The notes beneath the pieces were generated by a model, which was not told where the DNA came from, searched no databases, and was given only the letters and a program-made list of their open reading frames with translations. The translations under genes were made by a program, and so were the position numbers. From an uncultured Collinsella sp. (GTDB lineage Bacteria > Actinomycetota > Coriobacteriia > Coriobacteriales > Coriobacteriaceae): a DNA stretch of 64,000 nt. Shown here in pieces: positions 33,831-41,681 of the stretch (position 1 is the first letter of the stretch; each line of letters starts with the position of its first letter). The DNA lies in assembly GCA_900768435.1 (NCBI GenBank), contig CAAGCW010000024.1:1-64000 (forward strand). Direction: 5' to 3'.

Positions 33831-35243
33831 ATGGACGCAACCGCAATTATCCTCGCCGCCGGCGAGGGCACCCGCATGAAGTCGAACCACTGCAAGGTTT
33901 CGCACAAGATCCTGGGTAAGCCCATGGTCCAGTGGATCGTCGACGCCACCATCAAGGCCGGCTGCAGCCGCGTCGTGGTCGTCATCGGCAGCCACGCCGA
34001 CGAGATGCGCGCCCTCATCGACGGCGCCTACGCCAGCAGCGCCACCAAGGTCGAGTGCGTCGAGCAGACCGAGCGCCTGGGCACCGGTCACGCCGTGAAG
34101 GTCGCGCTCGAGGCCTGTGGCATCACGCAAGGCCCCGTCGTGGTGCTCAACGGCGACCTGCCGCTCATCACCGCCGACACCGTCGCCAAGTTCGCGCAAA
34201 CCGTCGCCACCGGCGAGCTCGCCTGCACCGTCATGACCATGACCCCGCCCGATCCTTTCGGCTACGGCCGCATCAAGCTGGGCGCCGATGGTCAGATCGA
34301 GCGCATCATCGAGCAGAAGGACTGCACGCCCGAGCAGGCCGCCACGCTGCTGGAGTGCAACGCCGGCTGCTACGCCTTTGACGGCGCGCAGCTCGCCGCC
34401 CACATTAACGAGATCGGCAACGACAACGCGCAGTCCGAGTACTATCTGCCCGACATGCTCGAGATCCTCAAGGGCCACGGCCAGGCTGTCTCCATCTTCC
34501 ACTGCGACGACTACCGCGACGGCCTGGGCGTCAACAGCCGCATCCAGCTCGCACAGCTCACCGCCATCGCGCGCGACCGCATCAACGAGCACTGGATGGC
34601 CGAGGGCGTTACCTTCATCGACCCCACGCAGGCCTGGATCGGCCCCGATGCCGTTATCGGCCGCGATACCGTCGTGTGGCCGCAGACGCACCTGATCGGC
34701 CACGTCACCGTGGGCGAAGAGTGCCAGCTCGGTCCCAACAGCCGCCTCACCGACACCACCGTCGGCAGCGGCTGCACCATCGATGAGACCATCGCCATCG
34801 AGGCCGTCATCGAGAACGGCGTCGACTGCGGCCCGCGCGCCTACCTGCGCCCGGGCACCCACATGCTCGACGGATCCAAGGCCGGCACGCACGTGGAGAT
34901 CAAGAAGTCCACGATCGGCGAGGGCTCCAAGGTGCCGCACCTGTCCTACATCGGCGACACCACCATGGGCTCCGGCGTCAACGTGGGCGCGGGCTCCATC
35001 ACCTGCAACTACGATGGCGTGCACAAGCACAAGACCGTCATCGGCAAGGATGCCTTCATCGGTTCCGACACCATGATGGTCGCACCCGCTCAGATCGGCG
35101 ACGGCGCACTCGTTGCCGCTGGCTCCGTCATCACCGAGCCGGTCCCGGCCGACGCACTTGGTCTGGGCCGCGCCCGTCAGGTAAATATTGAGGGCTGGGC
35201 CGCCGATTACCGCCGCCGTCTGCACGAGGACGACGAGGTATAA
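33831..35243 (+). CDS. glmU: Bifunctional GlcNAc-1-P uridyltransferase/GlcN-1-P acetyltransferase
   Basis: A 470-residue enzyme making UDP-GlcNAc for peptidoglycan. The N-terminal half is the pyrophosphorylase (IILAAGEGTRMKS at the start, VVVLNGDLPLI, GYGRI). The C-terminal half is a left-handed beta-helix acetyltransferase (IGPDAVIGRDTVVWP, RPGTHMLDGSKAGTHVEIK, NVGAGSITCNYDG). The ATG at 33831 follows 'aggaga' and begins exactly at the family N-terminus; the frame is open further upstream without support. The glmU-prs-pth order is common in Gram-positive bacteria. Confidence 0.95.
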   Translation: MDATAIILAAGEGTRMKSNHCKVSHKILGKPMVQWIVDATIKAGCSRVVVVIGSHADEMRALIDGAYASSATKVECVEQTERLGTGHAVKVALEACGITQGPVVVLNGDLPLITADTVAKFAQTVATGELACTVMTMTPPDPFGYGRIKLGADGQIERIIEQKDCTPEQAATLLECNAGCYAFDGAQLAAHINEIGNDNAQSEYYLPDMLEILKGHGQAVSIFHCDDYRDGLGVNSRIQLAQLTAIARDRINEHWMAEGVTFIDPTQAWIGPDAVIGRDTVVWPQTHLIGHVTVGEECQLGPNSRLTDTTVGSGCTIDETIAIEAVIENGVDCGPRAYLRPGTHMLDGSKAGTHVEIKKSTIGEGSKVPHLSYIGDTTMGSGVNVGAGSITCNYDGVHKHKTVIGKDAFIGSDTMMVAPAQIGDGALVAAGSVITEPVPADALGLGRARQVNIEGWAADYRRRLHEDDEV

Positions 35244-35260
35244 CGTTTTACCAAGCATCT

Positions 35261-35294
35261 AAGGAGCTGTTCCATGGGGGGGCGGCTCCTTTTT
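35261..35294 (+). terminator. Terminator after glmU
   Basis: Stem 'aaggagc'/'gctcctt' (35261-35267 with 35285-35291) is followed by TTTTT, 18 bases past the glmU stop. It may be partial, since prs follows about 140 bases later. Confidence 0.6.
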
Positions 35295-35437
35295 CTATCG
35301 TGACCTGCGCAACCGGATGAGTGGTCGGTTCGTGTCCGTTGGCGGTAAAGACGTTATCAGGACCCGATAAACCCCGCCGCGCGGTTACAATGCAACAAGG
35401 CATCTATATGGCATTCGATGTATAAAGGAGAAGGGTA

Positions 35438-36424
35438 ATGCCGATTAATGATCCCGAGAAGTCGGAGAATATGCGCAAGTCCATCCGCGTGTATTCCGGT
35501 TCCTCCAACCGTCCCCTCGCTCAGAAGATTGCTGAGTACCTTGGGGTCGAGCTTTCGGGCCTTACGCTAAAGCAGTTCGCCAATGGTGAGATTTACGCCC
35601 GCTACGACGAGACCGTCCGCGGCGCCGACGTCTTCCTGATTCAGTCCGTGGCCGGCGGCAACGTCAACGACATGCTCATGGAGCTGCTCATCGCCACCGA
35701 CGCTGCCAAGCGCGCATCTGCCCGCTCCATCACCGCCGTCATCACCCACTACGGCTATGCCCGCCAGGACCGCAAGGCCGGCCCGCGCGAGCCCATCACC
35801 GCCCGCCTCGTCGCCAACCTGCTCGAGCGTGCCGGCGTCAACCGCATCATCACCCTCGACCTGCACCAGGGCCAGATTCAGGGCTTCTTCGATATCCCGG
35901 TTAACCACCTGTCCGCACTGCCGCTGTTTGGCCAGTACTACAACGACATGCACTTCGACACCGACAACCTGGTTGTCGTCTCCCCCGACGTGGGTCGCGC
36001 CAAGGCCGCCAAGAAGCTGTCCGACATGCTCGGCTGCGACCTGGCCATCGCCCACAAGGGCCGTCCGCGCCACAACGCCGCCGAGGTCATGGGCATCATC
36101 GGTGACATCAAGGGCAAGACCTGCATCATCAACGACGACATGATCGACACCGCTGGCACCCTGTGCGCCAACGTCAAGGAGCTCAAGGCTATGGGCGCCG
36201 GCGACATCTACGTCTGCGCCACCCACGGCATCTTCTCCGGTCCGGCCATCGAGCGCCTGAACGATGCCCCCATCGTCGAGTGCGTCGTCACCGACGCCAT
36301 CCCCGTCGAGGTCGGCGGCAAGATCAAGACTATCTCGGTCGCCGAGGAGTTCGCTCAGGCCATCTCCGCCGTTTACCACGAGGAGCCCGTCTCCACGCTC
36401 GTCGGCGGCGACTTCGCGCTGTAG
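35438..36424 (+). CDS. prs: Ribose-phosphate pyrophosphokinase
   Basis: A 328-residue PRPP synthetase, which makes PRPP from ribose-5-phosphate and ATP for purines, pyrimidines, His and Trp. It has two tandem phosphoribosyltransferase-like domains. Family motifs include FANGEIYARY, ITHYGYARQDRK, the metal-binding LDLHQGQIQGFF and the PRPP loop NDDMIDTAGTL (more often DDMIDTGGT). The start follows 'aaaggagaagg'. A -10-like TTACAAT lies about 50 bases upstream. The downstream long hairpin at 36448-36552 probably ends the transcript. Confidence 0.95.
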   Translation: MPINDPEKSENMRKSIRVYSGSSNRPLAQKIAEYLGVELSGLTLKQFANGEIYARYDETVRGADVFLIQSVAGGNVNDMLMELLIATDAAKRASARSITAVITHYGYARQDRKAGPREPITARLVANLLERAGVNRIITLDLHQGQIQGFFDIPVNHLSALPLFGQYYNDMHFDTDNLVVVSPDVGRAKAAKKLSDMLGCDLAIAHKGRPRHNAAEVMGIIGDIKGKTCIINDDMIDTAGTLCANVKELKAMGAGDIYVCATHGIFSGPAIERLNDAPIVECVVTDAIPVEVGGKIKTISVAEEFAQAISAVYHEEPVSTLVGGDFAL

Positions 36425-36447
36425 TCGCTCGACCCTCGCATCCCTCC

Positions 36448-36552
36448 GGAAGCCCCGGACGCGCCTGCGGGGTTATCACGCGAACGTCCTCGCCGCTTTG
36501 CGGCTGCGGGATGTTCGCTTTGATAACCCCTCCCGGCGTGTCCGGGGCTTCC
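36448..36552. repeat. Long imperfect palindrome (family H), copy 1
   Basis: 105 bases form one hairpin: arms 36448-36489 and 36509-36552 pair with few mismatches, and the loop is GC-rich ('gctttgcggctgcg'). It starts 24 bases after the prs stop, in the gap before pth. It resembles the hairpins at 54140-54231 and 54388-54478 in architecture. It could be a terminator, an mRNA stabiliser or a mobile palindrome. Confidence 0.7.
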
Positions 36553-36667
36553 TGCTGTCTCGGGGCAGCTGTTTTCTGAAATGACTTTGCTGCAACCTTT
36601 CCTCGCCTTCGGCGGGCGTGGTAGCCTTTGTCGTTGAACGAACTACTTATGTAACGAAAGGAAGCCT

Positions 36668-37297
36668 ATGGCAGCTGCACAGCCGCTTAAGATTCGCATG
36701 GTTGCCGGACTTGGCAACCCCGGCGAGGAATATGCCGAGACCCGCCACAACGCTGGTTTCAAAGCAATCGACGAGCTGGCCCGTCAGGCCGGCGTCACGT
36801 ACTGGAAAAATCAGGCAGGCGCCGAGGTCGCGCTCATCAACATCAACGATCCCGAAGAAGAGGGCGGTAAGCGCCAGATTGTACTGGTCAAGCCGCAGTC
36901 GTACATGAACACCTCGGGCGGACCCATCTCCAAGCTCTGCCGCGAGTACAAGATCAAGGCCGAGGAGCTGCTCGTCATCCACGACGAGCTTGACATTCCC
37001 GCCGGTGACGTGCGCGTCAAGGTGGGCGGAGGCCATGCCGGCCACAACGGCCTGCGCTCCATCATCGACAAGATGGGCAGCCGCGACTTTAGCCGTATCC
37101 GCACCGGCATCGGCAACCCTCCCGGCAAAATGCCCGTGGCCGACTATGTGCTCAAGCAGCTGCGCGCCCGCGAGGCCGAGGATTTCCAGGACACCTGCGC
37201 CCGCGCCGCCGACGCCGCCGGCCTGGCCATCGTGCACGGCGTGATCTATGCCCGCGACCACGTCAACGGCGCCGCCTCCGCCAACGGCAAGCACTAA
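36668..37297 (+). CDS. pth: Peptidyl-tRNA hydrolase
   Basis: A 209-residue enzyme that recycles tRNA from peptidyl-tRNA dropped by ribosomes. GLGNPGEEYAETRHNAGF with the catalytic His is at residues 14-31. VKPQSYMNTSG, IHDELDIPAGDVRVKxGGGHAGHNGLRS and RIRTGIGNPP are all intact. Length is slightly above the usual 190. The stop codon TAA forms the first bases of a repeat element (37296-37334). Confidence 0.95.
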   Translation: MAAAQPLKIRMVAGLGNPGEEYAETRHNAGFKAIDELARQAGVTYWKNQAGAEVALININDPEEEGGKRQIVLVKPQSYMNTSGGPISKLCREYKIKAEELLVIHDELDIPAGDVRVKVGGGHAGHNGLRSIIDKMGSRDFSRIRTGIGNPPGKMPVADYVLKQLRAREAEDFQDTCARAADAAGLAIVHGVIYARDHVNGAASANGKH

Positions 37298-37334
37298 AAC
37301 CTACCGTTTAGGGATGTTTATTTTGGCAGGTTTT
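37296..37334. repeat. Family G palindrome at the pth stop codon
   Basis: Starts AAAACCTACC and ends with the near-inverse GGCAGGTTTT; the interior resembles the copies at 37460-37499 and 48726-48766 in reverse orientation. Its first two bases are the last two of the pth TAA stop, the same arrangement as at purF. Confidence 0.65.
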
Positions 37335-37405
37335 ATCTGCGGAAACGCACCGGTGGCCGCATCGCAATAAACCCCGCACTGCCATACACACATAGCGCCC
37401 CAAAA

Positions 37406-37444
37406 GGGGGCCGGCCTCATCACAACCCGAGGCCGGCCCCCTTT
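37406..37444 (+). terminator. Terminator after pth
   Basis: A perfect 13-bp GC stem (37406-37418 with 37429-37441), a 10-nt loop and a short TTT. Confidence 0.7.
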
Positions 37445-37459
37445 GTCGTTTTGCCTGAT

Positions 37460-37499
37460 AAAACCGACCAAAATCAACCTGTCCCTATTTGGTAGGTCG
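37460..37499. repeat. Family G palindrome, copy 2
   Basis: AAAACCGACC...GGTAGGTCG with interior 'aaaatcaacctgtccc', matching 48726-48766. It lies 160 bases from copy 1, between pth and the NfnAB-like genes. Confidence 0.6.
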
Positions 37500-37670
37500 A
37501 TGTGGATAAGCCCTTTTCCCAACCGCCGAAGACACACGTAAACAGCATGTCCATGAGGGTATAATTTGCACCGTATGTCTGCACAACGCCTGTGCGCGTA
37601 CGGTTTTACTCGGGCTACCGTCCATTTCCGTGGAGGCACGGTTCGGCGGCCCTAACAAGAGAGGGGTTCT

Positions 37671-38510
37671 ATGTATAAGATCCTGGAGAAGACGCAGTTC
37701 TCGGAGAAGGTGTTCAAGTTCCGCATCGAGGCGCCTGCAATCGCCAAGCATGCGCACGCTGGACAGTTCCTCATGGTCCGCGCCAACGAGACGGGCGAGC
37801 GCGTCCCGTTTACCCTGGCCGGCTGGAACGGTGACGAGGGCTGGGTCGAGTTCATCTTCATGGTGATCGGCAAGACCACCGAAATGCTTTCCACCTACGA
37901 GGCCGGCGAGTCGCTGCGCGACGTCGTGGGCCCGCTGGGCGTTCCCACCGAGATGGCCGAGGGCCCCTGTGCCGTCATTGGCGGCGGCGTCGGCCTGGCA
38001 ATTGCCTTCCCGGTCGCCAAGCACCTGGTCGAGACCGGCCACGAGGTGCACGCCATCATGGGCGCCCGCACCAAGGACCTTCTGCTCATGGAGGACCAGT
38101 TCCGCGAGCTCCTCGACGAGGACCACATCCATATCACCACTGACGACGGCTCCTACGGCGAGCAGGGCGTTGTCACCGCTCCGCTGGAGCGCCTGCTGCA
38201 GGACAAGGCCGTGAGCCAGGTCTTCTGCGTCGGCCCCGTTCCGATGATGAAGTTCTCGACCCTCACCGCCCAGAAGTACGACACCCCCATCACCGCGTCG
38301 CTCAACCCCATCATGGTTGACGGCACCGGCATGTGCGGCTGCTGCCGCGTCGAGGTGGGCGGCGTGACCAAGTTCGCTTGCGTCGACGGCCCCGACTTCG
38401 ATGCCACCTTGGTCGACTGGGATGACCTTCGTGCCCGCCAGGCCGCTTACCGTTCCGAAGAGGGCGAGTCCCTCAAGGCCTATGAGGAAAAGAGCTGCGC
38501 ATGCCACTAG
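37671..38510 (+). CDS. nfnA: NfnA/SudB-like flavin-FeS subunit
   Basis: A 279-residue subunit with an FAD-binding beta-barrel, an NAD(P) Rossmann domain (AVIGGGVGLAIAFPVA near residue 100) and a [2Fe-2S] site (GMCGCCRVEVGGVTKFACVDGP near 225-245). This matches the small subunit of NADH-dependent reduced ferredoxin:NADP oxidoreductase (NfnA) and related SudB/PyrK-like proteins. With the next gene it would bifurcate electrons between NADPH, NAD and ferredoxin, or act as the electron-input subunit of a glutamate synthase-like enzyme. Its stop overlaps the next start by 10 bases, so subunits are co-translated. Confidence 0.82.
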   Translation: MYKILEKTQFSEKVFKFRIEAPAIAKHAHAGQFLMVRANETGERVPFTLAGWNGDEGWVEFIFMVIGKTTEMLSTYEAGESLRDVVGPLGVPTEMAEGPCAVIGGGVGLAIAFPVAKHLVETGHEVHAIMGARTKDLLLMEDQFRELLDEDHIHITTDDGSYGEQGVVTAPLERLLQDKAVSQVFCVGPVPMMKFSTLTAQKYDTPITASLNPIMVDGTGMCGCCRVEVGGVTKFACVDGPDFDATLVDWDDLRARQAAYRSEEGESLKAYEEKSCACH

Positions 38511-39910
38511 TTAACGGTCGTTTCGTTGCCGATATGAAGTCGCCCCGCACCCCCGATAACGAGGAGCCGGCTGCCGAGCGCGCCTGCGACTTCCGCCCCG
38601 TCGACAAGGGCTTCACCGAGGAGATGGCGCTGGCCGAGGCCGAGCGCTGCCTCAACTGCAAGAAGCCGTTCTGTGTTGAGGGCTGCCCCGTCAACATCAA
38701 CATCCCCCGCTTTATCGAGCAGATCCGCGCGAAGGACTTCGGCGGCGCTCTCGATACCATCCGCGAGGACTCCATGCTTCCCGCCATCTGCGGTCGCGTC
38801 TGCCCGCAGGAGAACCAGTGCGAGGGCAAGTGCATCCGTGGTAAGAAGTCCGAGCCCGTGGCCATCGGCCAGCTCGAGCGCTTCCTGGGTGACCGCCCCG
38901 AGCTCGCTTCCACGCCCAAGATGGCTCCCAAGAACGGCAAGAAGGTCGCCGTCGTCGGCTCTGGTCCGTCCGGCATCACCTGCGCCGGCGAGCTCGCCCG
39001 TAACGGCTTTGACGTCACCGTCTTTGAGGCCTTCTTTACCGGCGGCGGCGTGCTGGTCTACGGCATCCCCGAGTTCCGTCTGCCCAAGGCAGTCGTCAAG
39101 CGTGAGATTGACGGCCTGGAGGACATGGGCGTCAAGTTTGAGTACAACTCCGTCGTGGGCAACATGGCTACGGCCGAGGAGCTGTTCGAGCAGGGCTTCG
39201 ACGCCATCTACGTGGCGACCGGCGCTGGCCTGCCCAAGTTCCTCAACGTCCCCGGCGAGAACCTGCCCAACGTCTTCTTCGCAAACGAGTACCTCACCCG
39301 CGTGAACCTGATGAAGGCCAACAAGTTCCCCGAGTACGACACCCCCACCAAGCACGGCAAGAACGTCGTCGTCTTTGGTGGCGGCAACGTGGCTATGGAC
39401 GCCGTCCGTACCGCCAAGCGCCTGGGCGCCGAGCACGCCATCATCGCCTACCGTCGTACCGAGGACGAGATGCCCTGCCGTCGCGCCGAGCTGCACCACG
39501 CTAAGGCCGAGGGCGTCGAGGTTCTGCCGCTCGTCTCCCCGCTCGAGTTTGTCGCTGGCGAGGACGGCTCCGTGTGCGCCGTCAAGGTCCAGAAGATGGA
39601 ACTCGGCGAGCCCGACGAGTCCGGCCGCCGTCGCCCGGTGCCCATCGAGGGCGCCATCGAGGAGATTCCCTGCGACGTCGCGATCTCGGCTATCGGCACC
39701 AACGCCAACCCCTTCGCTGCCAAGATCGGCGGCAAGATGGAGCTCAACAAGTGGGGCTACATCGTTGCCGACGAGGAGACCGGCCAGACCACCGATCCCC
39801 GCATCTGGGCCGGCGGCGACATCGTCACCGGTGCCGCTACGGTCATTCTGGCGATGGGCGCCGGCAAGAAGGCCGCCGCTTCGATCACCAAGAGCCTGCT
39901 GGGCGAGTAA
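38501..39910 (+). CDS. nfnB: NfnB/GltD-like NADPH flavoprotein
   Basis: A 469-residue FeS flavoprotein of the glutamate synthase small-chain/NfnB family. Two Cys-rich cluster motifs lie near the N-terminus (CLNCKKPFCVEGCPV at about 50 and CGRVCPQENQCEGKC at about 97). An FAD motif VVGSGPSGITCAGEL (about 150) and an NADPH motif VFGGGNVAMDAVRTAKR (about 290) follow, and the C-terminus ends GAATVILAMGAGKKAA. Pairing with the upstream NfnA-like subunit favours a ferredoxin:NADP oxidoreductase over true glutamate synthase, since no large gltB-type subunit is nearby. Older annotations often call it gltA. Confidence 0.85.
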   Translation: MPLVNGRFVADMKSPRTPDNEEPAAERACDFRPVDKGFTEEMALAEAERCLNCKKPFCVEGCPVNINIPRFIEQIRAKDFGGALDTIREDSMLPAICGRVCPQENQCEGKCIRGKKSEPVAIGQLERFLGDRPELASTPKMAPKNGKKVAVVGSGPSGITCAGELARNGFDVTVFEAFFTGGGVLVYGIPEFRLPKAVVKREIDGLEDMGVKFEYNSVVGNMATAEELFEQGFDAIYVATGAGLPKFLNVPGENLPNVFFANEYLTRVNLMKANKFPEYDTPTKHGKNVVVFGGGNVAMDAVRTAKRLGAEHAIIAYRRTEDEMPCRRAELHHAKAEGVEVLPLVSPLEFVAGEDGSVCAVKVQKMELGEPDESGRRRPVPIEGAIEEIPCDVAISAIGTNANPFAAKIGGKMELNKWGYIVADEETGQTTDPRIWAGGDIVTGAATVILAMGAGKKAAASITKSLLGE

Positions 39911-39941
39911 TCACCTACAGCGCTAGCCACCAAACGGCAAA

Positions 39942-39976
39942 GTCCCCGTCGGGCACACGCCCGGCGGGGACTTTTT
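39942..39976 (+). terminator. Terminator after nfnB
   Basis: A 12-bp stem (39942-39953 with 39960-39971, one mismatch) is followed by TTTTT, 32 bases past the stop. Confidence 0.85.
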
Positions 39977-39992
39977 CTATGCCGGCCGCCCG

Positions 39993-40024
39993 ACCACCAC
40001 GATGGGGCAGGCACCTTTGTGGTG
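39993..40024. repeat. Family F 'ggggac' hairpin
   Basis: caccac/gtggtg arms (39995-40000 and 40019-40024) surround 'gatggggcaggcaccttt', followed by 'attggggac'. Similar 'aggcacctttgt' text reappears in the terminator at 40323-40361. Confidence 0.4.
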
Positions 40025-40049
40025 ATTGGGGACTTGCCCGGTCGTTTTG

Positions 40050-40265
40050 TCTCAATCTGTAACAGCTGGAGTCCGTTGAGCCCTGCAGTTGTTACAGATC
40101 GAGATATTGTGCCGGCCGCCCACGCCGCATCTCAATCTGTAACAGTTAGAGACCAAATATGCCGCCTGGTGTTACAGATCAAGACGTTGGGCTGACGGCC
40201 GAACGGTTCATCTAAATCTGTAACAGTTAGAGCCATTTTCGCTGGCTTGGTGTTACAGATCGAGA
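40050..40265. repeat. Regular inverted-repeat array 2 (three units)
   Basis: Three units start at 40050, 40130 and 40211, each TCTCAATCTGTAACA-like, then exactly 25 nt, then the inverse. Gaps between units are 25 and 26 nt. Geometry and half-sites are those of array 1 at 17147-17445. Two of the three internal spacers begin 'gttagag'. It lies between two convergent genes, nfnB and the cytidylate-kinase-like gene, past both terminators. Confidence 0.9.
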
Positions 40266-40322
40266 TTTTGCAAAAGCCGAGGATAGGCACTGCCGCCAAG
40301 GCCTTTCCCTCGGCCTAAAACA

Positions 40323-40361
40323 AAACCCCCACAAAGGTGCCTGTCCCCTTTGTGGGGGTTT
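40323..40361. terminator. Bidirectional terminator after the kinase gene
   Basis: A perfect 15-bp stem (40323-40337 with 40347-40361) has A-rich and T-rich bases on its outer sides. It lies 6 bases from the stop of the minus-strand gene at 40368. Confidence 0.8.
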
Positions 40362-40367
40362 GGTCGG

Positions 40368-40991
40368 CTAGCCTTCGAGCTGGGCGACTTTGTAGCGGTA
40401 GGCAGCGGCGATAACGTCTTTGCAGCCTTCGCGGCCCAGCTTGGCGCGGTTGACGACGATGTCTTTACCGCTCGTCATCTTCCACTTGCCGGCGCTGTAG
40501 CGCTTGTAGAACGCCTCGCGCGCCTTCTGCTGCTGCTTGACCAGCTTGGCGCCCTTCTTTTTGTTAAGGCCGCGCTTCTTGCGCACAATCTCGACGCGGT
40601 CCTCAAAGGGTGCGGTCACCAACACGGCAATGTGGTTGGGGTTGTTACGCAGAAGGTAATCGGACAGGCGACCCTCGATAATGCAGCTCTCGGTCTCGCC
40701 CAGGTCCAAAATCACCTGGCTCATCTTTTGAAACAACTTATCCGAGTACGAACGCGCATCGTAGCGGTCGGGCAGAAACGCCATGTTCTCCACGGCCAGG
40801 CGCTCATCATAGGCGGCCATCTTATCGAGCGACTCGCCCGCGCGCAGCGACGCACGCACCAGCAGCTCGTTGTCATACAGCGGAATCCCCAACTCGTCGG
40901 CAAGCATGCGACCAATCTCGTGGCCCTCGGCGCCAAAGTCGCGCGCGATGGTAATGACCACAGGATTCTTCTTATTCTCCAGATCGCTCAT
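40368..40991 (-). CDS. Cytidylate kinase-like protein
   Basis: A 207-residue protein of the cytidylate-kinase-like family, distinct from canonical Cmk. The P-loop region reads ARDFGAEGHEIGRMLA rather than a standard GxxGxGK[ST], as usual in this family. The Arg-rich lid (EIVRKKRGLNKKKGAKL) and SGKWKMTSGKDIVVN follow. It may phosphorylate a nucleoside monophosphate; the substrate is unproven. The ATG at 40989-40991 is chosen because 'aaagga' lies 6 bases upstream. It follows the amino-acid ABC operon by about 50 bases and may be its last gene. Confidence 0.75.
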   Translation of the reverse strand: MSDLENKKNPVVITIARDFGAEGHEIGRMLADELGIPLYDNELLVRASLRAGESLDKMAAYDERLAVENMAFLPDRYDARSYSDKLFQKMSQVILDLGETESCIIEGRLSDYLLRNNPNHIAVLVTAPFEDRVEIVRKKRGLNKKKGAKLVKQQQKAREAFYKRYSAGKWKMTSGKDIVVNRAKLGREGCKDVIAAAYRYKVAQLEG

Positions 40992-41008
40992 CGCGATTCC
41001 TTTCTCTG

Positions 41009-41037
41009 TGTGGCAGAGGGGCTGTCCCTTTGCCACA
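41009..41037. repeat. Family F hairpin before the kinase gene
   Basis: tgtggca (41009-41015) and tgccaca (41031-41037) enclose 'gaggggctgtcccttt', the reverse of the 'ggggacag' motif found at several other intergenic sites. Confidence 0.5.
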
Positions 41038-41039
41038 TT

Positions 41040-41678
41040 CTACGCTGCCACAATACGGCGCTGATATGCTCGGACCAGCAGCGAGATACCAAAGTTGAGC
41101 ACAAAGTACATCGCAAACACCAGGCCGTAGAGCATAAGCACCTGCGACAGGTCGATTGCGTGGGCCATCACGACGTTTGCCGTGTACATGAGCTCGGCCA
41201 CGTTAATACCCGAAAGATACGAGCTGTCCTTGATGACGGTCGTGCACTGGCTAAACAGCGCCGGAATGATCGTCTTAAATGTCTGCGGCAGAATGATGTA
41301 GCGCATGGTGGCAAAGAAGCCGAAACCCTGGCTCTGCGCTGCCTCAAACTGGCCGCGCGGAATCGAGTTGAGGCCGCCGCGCACAATCTCGGCCATAACA
41401 GCGCTGGTAAACAGCGTAAAGGCGATGGTCGAAATCACAATGTCCAAACCCTGCACCGTAAAGTAGATAAACAGAATCCACAGCAGGTTCGGCGTGCAAC
41501 GGAACAGCTCGATATAGGCGCTCACCAAAATACGGAACGGACGGGGCGCATAGCTTTTAACGAGCGCCAGCACCGTGCCAAAGATGAGCGAGAAAAAGAT
41601 CGACAGCGCCGAGATCTCGATTGTCTTAACAAAGCCGCCCCAAATGTAGAGCAGGTTGGTCGCGTTGAAGATTTCCAT
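41040..41678 (-). CDS. Amino-acid ABC transporter permease (second)
   Basis: A 212-residue HisM/GlnP-type permease with about five helices. The cytoplasmic EAA loop that contacts the ATPase reads EAAQSQGFGFFATMRYIILPQ. It begins 3 bases after the stop of the other permease; the two would form a heterodimer for a polar amino acid. The family F hairpin follows immediately. Confidence 0.88.
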   Translation of the reverse strand: MEIFNATNLLYIWGGFVKTIEISALSIFFSLIFGTVLALVKSYAPRPFRILVSAYIELFRCTPNLLWILFIYFTVQGLDIVISTIAFTLFTSAVMAEIVRGGLNSIPRGQFEAAQSQGFGFFATMRYIILPQTFKTIIPALFSQCTTVIKDSSYLSGINVAELMYTANVVMAHAIDLSQVLMLYGLVFAMYFVLNFGISLLVRAYQRRIVAA

Positions 41679-41681
41679 GCG

